Positions 60,984 to 64,000 of a stretch of DNA of 64,000 nt are shown piece after piece; the stretch's first letter is position 1; every line of letters starts with the position of its first letter. The notes beneath the pieces are model-generated. The model was not told where the DNA came from. It worked only from the letters and a program-made list of their open reading frames with translations, and ran no database searches. The stretch is from an uncultured SAR86 cluster bacterium (lineage in GTDB: Bacteria; Pseudomonadota; Gammaproteobacteria; Magnimaribacterales; D2472): positions 44,698-108,697 of the forward strand of contig CABYCL010000003.1 of the NCBI GenBank assembly GCA_902517505.1, given 5' to 3'. A program made the position numbers and the translations under genes.

Positions 60984-62201
60984 ATGAGCGAAATGGCAGG
61001 AAAATTATTTTCATGGGTTAATAGCAGGCTTCCAATTGTAAATACTTTTGAGAGACATCTTTCTAAACATCCTGTGCCATCTAAAGTTAACTTTTGGTAT
61101 CTATTTGGAGCATTAGCTGCAGTAACTTTAATCATCCAAATTGTATCTGGTATTTGGTTAATAATGCCATATTCAAATACGGAAGAGCAGGCTTTCTCAT
61201 CGATTGAATACATAATGAGAGATGTCGACTATGGTTGGGTTATTAGGTATATCCATACTACTGGAGCATCTTTATTTTTTGCAGTTGTATATCTTCATAT
61301 GTTTAGAGGACTTTTATATGGCTCATATCAGAAACCAAAGGAGCTAGTATGGATTTTTGGTTGCACAATATATTTGGCAATGATGGCAGAAGGTTTTCTT
61401 GGATATGTTTTACCTTACGGTCAAATGTCATATTGGGGCGCTCAAGTAATTATTTCACTTTTTGGAGCTATTCCCTATATTGGAGAATCTTTGGAACTTT
61501 GGGTTAGGGGAGATTACTACATATCTGGTATTACAGTATCTAGGTTCTTTGCATTACATGTTGTAGCTTTACCTTTAGTATTAATAGCTTTAGTTTTTTT
61601 GCATTTAGTTGCGTTGCATGAAGTTGGAGCTGGAAATCCAGAAGGCGTAGACATTGAAGAATATTTAGATGATGACGGAGTTCCTTTAGATAGCGTCCCA
61701 TTCTTTCCATACAAAGTTTTAAATGCATTAGTTGCAATAGGTGTCTTTATGACAGTTTTTTCAATAATTATGTTCTTTTTTCCTGAAGGCGGAGGTTACT
61801 TTATTGAAATGGCTAACTTTCAGGAAGCGAATCCTCTTGTAACACCTGAACATATTGCACCGGTATGGTATTACGCACCCTTCTACACAATGTTAAGGGC
61901 TATTCCTGATCCTCTTGGTGGTTTAATAGTAATGGCTGCTGCAGTTGCAATATTCTTTATTGTTCCTTGGTTAGACAGAAGTAAAGTTGCCTCCATTAGA
62001 TACAAAGGAATATATAGTAAAATTGCCTTAACTATGTTTGGAGTAAGCTTTCTTACTTTAGGATATCTTGGAACAGTGGGAGTTACGGAAATTAGAAAAA
62101 CTATGAGTGTAATATGCACTATAATTTATTTTTCATATTTCTTATTAATGCCTATTTACACAAAGTATGAAATAACCAAAGAAGTGCCAAAAAGATTATG
62201 A
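60984..62201 (+). CDS. petB: Cytochrome b of bc1 complex
   Basis: RYIHTTGASLFFAVVYLHMFRGL, ALHVVALPLVL. Confidence 0.97.
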   Translation: MSEMAGKLFSWVNSRLPIVNTFERHLSKHPVPSKVNFWYLFGALAAVTLIIQIVSGIWLIMPYSNTEEQAFSSIEYIMRDVDYGWVIRYIHTTGASLFFAVVYLHMFRGLLYGSYQKPKELVWIFGCTIYLAMMAEGFLGYVLPYGQMSYWGAQVIISLFGAIPYIGESLELWVRGDYYISGITVSRFFALHVVALPLVLIALVFLHLVALHEVGAGNPEGVDIEEYLDDDGVPLDSVPFFPYKVLNALVAIGVFMTVFSIIMFFFPEGGGYFIEMANFQEANPLVTPEHIAPVWYYAPFYTMLRAIPDPLGGLIVMAAAVAIFFIVPWLDRSKVASIRYKGIYSKIALTMFGVSFLTLGYLGTVGVTEIRKTMSVICTIIYFSYFLLMPIYTKYEITKEVPKRL

Positions 62202-63025
62202 AAATTAATCTAAACTCTCCAAAATATCTTGTAATTAGTTTATGTATCTTTATTTCAGTCTTCTTTGTAAATAATATCAACTCAGCAGAGGGAGGGCCAT
62301 GTAAGGATTATGGTGAATGCGATGAATTTAAATATTCATTAAATGATGTTGAATCTCTTCAAAGAGGTGCTTCAACATATATTAATTATTGTTACGGTTG
62401 TCATTCATTAAAATATTCAAGGTGGAATAGGGTTGCTGAAGACCTTCAAATTCCAGAAGATATTTTTTTTGAAAATCTTGTTTTTGATAAATCAATAAAG
62501 CCTGGAGATTTAATGGTTGGAGCTATGTCTGAAGAATCAGTTAATTGGTTCGGAGTGGCTCCTCCGGATTTAACATTAGTATCAAGATACAAGGGTGATG
62601 ATTGGATTTATTCTTACCTTCGAGCTTACTACGAAGATTCATCAAAACAATATGGTGTTAACAATTTGGTTTATCCTGGTACCGCTATGCCCAATGTTTT
62701 GTTATCTCTTCAAGGCAATCAAAGATTGGTTTGCAAAGATGTTCCAGTAATAGCTAGAAATGGTGGAGAAAAAAGAGATGTATCTGGAAATACCATATAT
62801 CAAGAAAAATGTGGATTCCTTAAAGTAGAAGATGGCACAGGAAAATTATCAAAGGAAGAATTTGATGATTTAATATATGACTTAACAAACTTTTTAGTTT
62901 ATGTGGGGGAACCTATTAAAGCAACTAGAGAAAGAATAGGTTGGTATGTTGTGTTTTATTTTTTAATTTTTACAGCCTTATCATCATTGCTATATAGAGA
63001 GTATCATAAAGATTATAATAAATAA
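62198..63025 (+). CDS. petC: Cytochrome c1
   Basis: CYGCHSLKYSRW heme site, C-terminal TM. Confidence 0.95.
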   Translation: MKINLNSPKYLVISLCIFISVFFVNNINSAEGGPCKDYGECDEFKYSLNDVESLQRGASTYINYCYGCHSLKYSRWNRVAEDLQIPEDIFFENLVFDKSIKPGDLMVGAMSEESVNWFGVAPPDLTLVSRYKGDDWIYSYLRAYYEDSSKQYGVNNLVYPGTAMPNVLLSLQGNQRLVCKDVPVIARNGGEKRDVSGNTIYQEKCGFLKVEDGTGKLSKEEFDDLIYDLTNFLVYVGEPIKATRERIGWYVVFYFLIFTALSSLLYREYHKDYNK

Positions 63026-63036
63026 GTGAGGAGAAA

Positions 63037-63648
63037 ATGATTTTATATTCAGATAGAGACGATCATTACAGTCAAAGGGTAAGAATAGTGCTTGCTGAAA
63101 AAGATATAACTGCAGAGATCAATGAAGCTAAAGCAGAAGAGACTCCTGACGAGATTCTCTCCATAAGCCCTTACCATAAATTACCAATACTTGTTGATAG
63201 AGACTTAGCTATTCATGATCCATCAGTAATGATGGAATACTTAGATGAAAGATTCCCTCATCCTCCTCTTTTACCAGTTTATCCAGTTGCACGCGCAAAT
63301 AGCAGAACCTTAATGTTAAGAATTGACAGAGAGTGGTGCCCTTTGCTTGACATATTGATTGAAGGTAAAAAGACAGAAAAAGAGTTAATGAAAATTAGAG
63401 AAGAATTATTGCATGAAATCTCATCGATAGCGCTTACCTTTAAAGAGTTTAAGTTCTTTATGAGTGATGAATTTACTATAGTAGATTGTTGCTTTGCACC
63501 AATCTTATGGAGACTAAAATCAGTTGGTATCAATTTGCCTGTTAATAGACATTTAAAGCCATTGATTGATTATCAAAATTCTATTTTTGAAAGACCGGGA
63601 TTTCTAGATAGTCTTTCATCTATAGAAAGAGATCTCAAATCTGATTAA
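63037..63648 (+). CDS. sspA: Stringent starvation protein A (GST-like)
   Basis: YSDRDDHYSQRVRIVLAEKDI...HKLPILVDRDLAIHDPSVMMEYLDERFPHPPLLP; after petABC. Confidence 0.9.
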   Translation: MILYSDRDDHYSQRVRIVLAEKDITAEINEAKAEETPDEILSISPYHKLPILVDRDLAIHDPSVMMEYLDERFPHPPLLPVYPVARANSRTLMLRIDREWCPLLDILIEGKKTEKELMKIREELLHEISSIALTFKEFKFFMSDEFTIVDCCFAPILWRLKSVGINLPVNRHLKPLIDYQNSIFERPGFLDSLSSIERDLKSD

Positions 63649-64000
63649 TGTAATTTGAAGTAGAAACTTTCCATAAAGACAAGTTTCGATTTATACAGCC
63701 GCTTCTTTGAATTTTTAGATTTCCAGATTCTGGAAAAATATTTTTTCTAAAAAGATTATTTTGGTGAATCTTTTCAATCACTAGAAAATCATTGATCAAT
63801 ATTCTTTCTATTTCATCTTTAATTAGAGGTGTTTTTTTATTAATAATGTTTTCAATCAACTTATCATTAAATGGAATATAAGTACTCTCAAAATCCACTA
63901 ATTTTTTTATATCATTTGCTTCATGGAAAATTTCAGTGGAAGAATAGAAATTAATATCTAAAGAATAATTCCTAAATATTGGAACAATAGTTTTTCCTAA
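63635..64000 (-). CDS. Hypothetical protein, C-terminal part (runs off right edge)
   Basis: Frame of ORF 63635-63898 stays open to the edge: ...LGKTIVPIFRNYSLDISFYSSTEIFHEANDIKKLVDFESTYIPF... Confidence 0.7.
   Translation of the reverse strand, partial: LGKTIVPIFRNYSLDINFYSSTEIFHEANDIKKLVDFESTYIPFNDKLIENIINKKTPLIKDEIERILINDFLVIEKIHQNNLFRKNIFPESGNLKIQRSGCINRNLSLWKVSTSNYINQI

Overview
This is a compact, AT-rich chromosomal window of gammaproteobacterial type. Gene content, short spacers and missing synteny members suggest a streamlined marine lineage such as SAR86, but that is inference. About 60 protein genes and four tRNA genes are supported. Main blocks: valS(partial)-pepA<>lptFG; dapE-dapD-glnD-map<>carAB-greA-rlmE-ftsH-glmM-tpiA-secG; tRNA-Leu(GAG), initiator tRNA-fMet and rimP-nusA-infB-rbfA-truB-rpsO-pnp; ychF-pth-rplY-prs-tRNA-Gln-ispE-lolB<>hemA-prfA-prmC; gatCAB<>mreBCD-yhdP; mgtE-rpoN-lptB-lptA-kdsD<>mlaC-ibaG-murA; degS<>zapE-rplM-rpsI-petABC-sspA. 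I saw no CRISPR array, transposase, phage gene or rRNA. The best candidate for something undescribed is a pair of tandem, apparently paralogous small hydrophobic proteins (71 and 77 aa) between pnp and tRNA-Met. They have a structured leader with mutually exclusive hairpins, a very strong Shine-Dalgarno and a perfect 11-bp hairpin between them. Other notable points: a collapsed LPS/lipid transport locus (no kdsC/lptC, no mlaFED/mlaB) where LptF seems to have Leu at the position I align by hand to E. coli Arg212; a 40-aa basic ORF missing from the ORF track; likely leaderless greA and mlaC mRNAs behind extended -10 promoters; an in-place inverted tRNA-Leu; and back-to-back or overlapping divergent gene starts. 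All homology calls come from reading the proteins; no searches were run.
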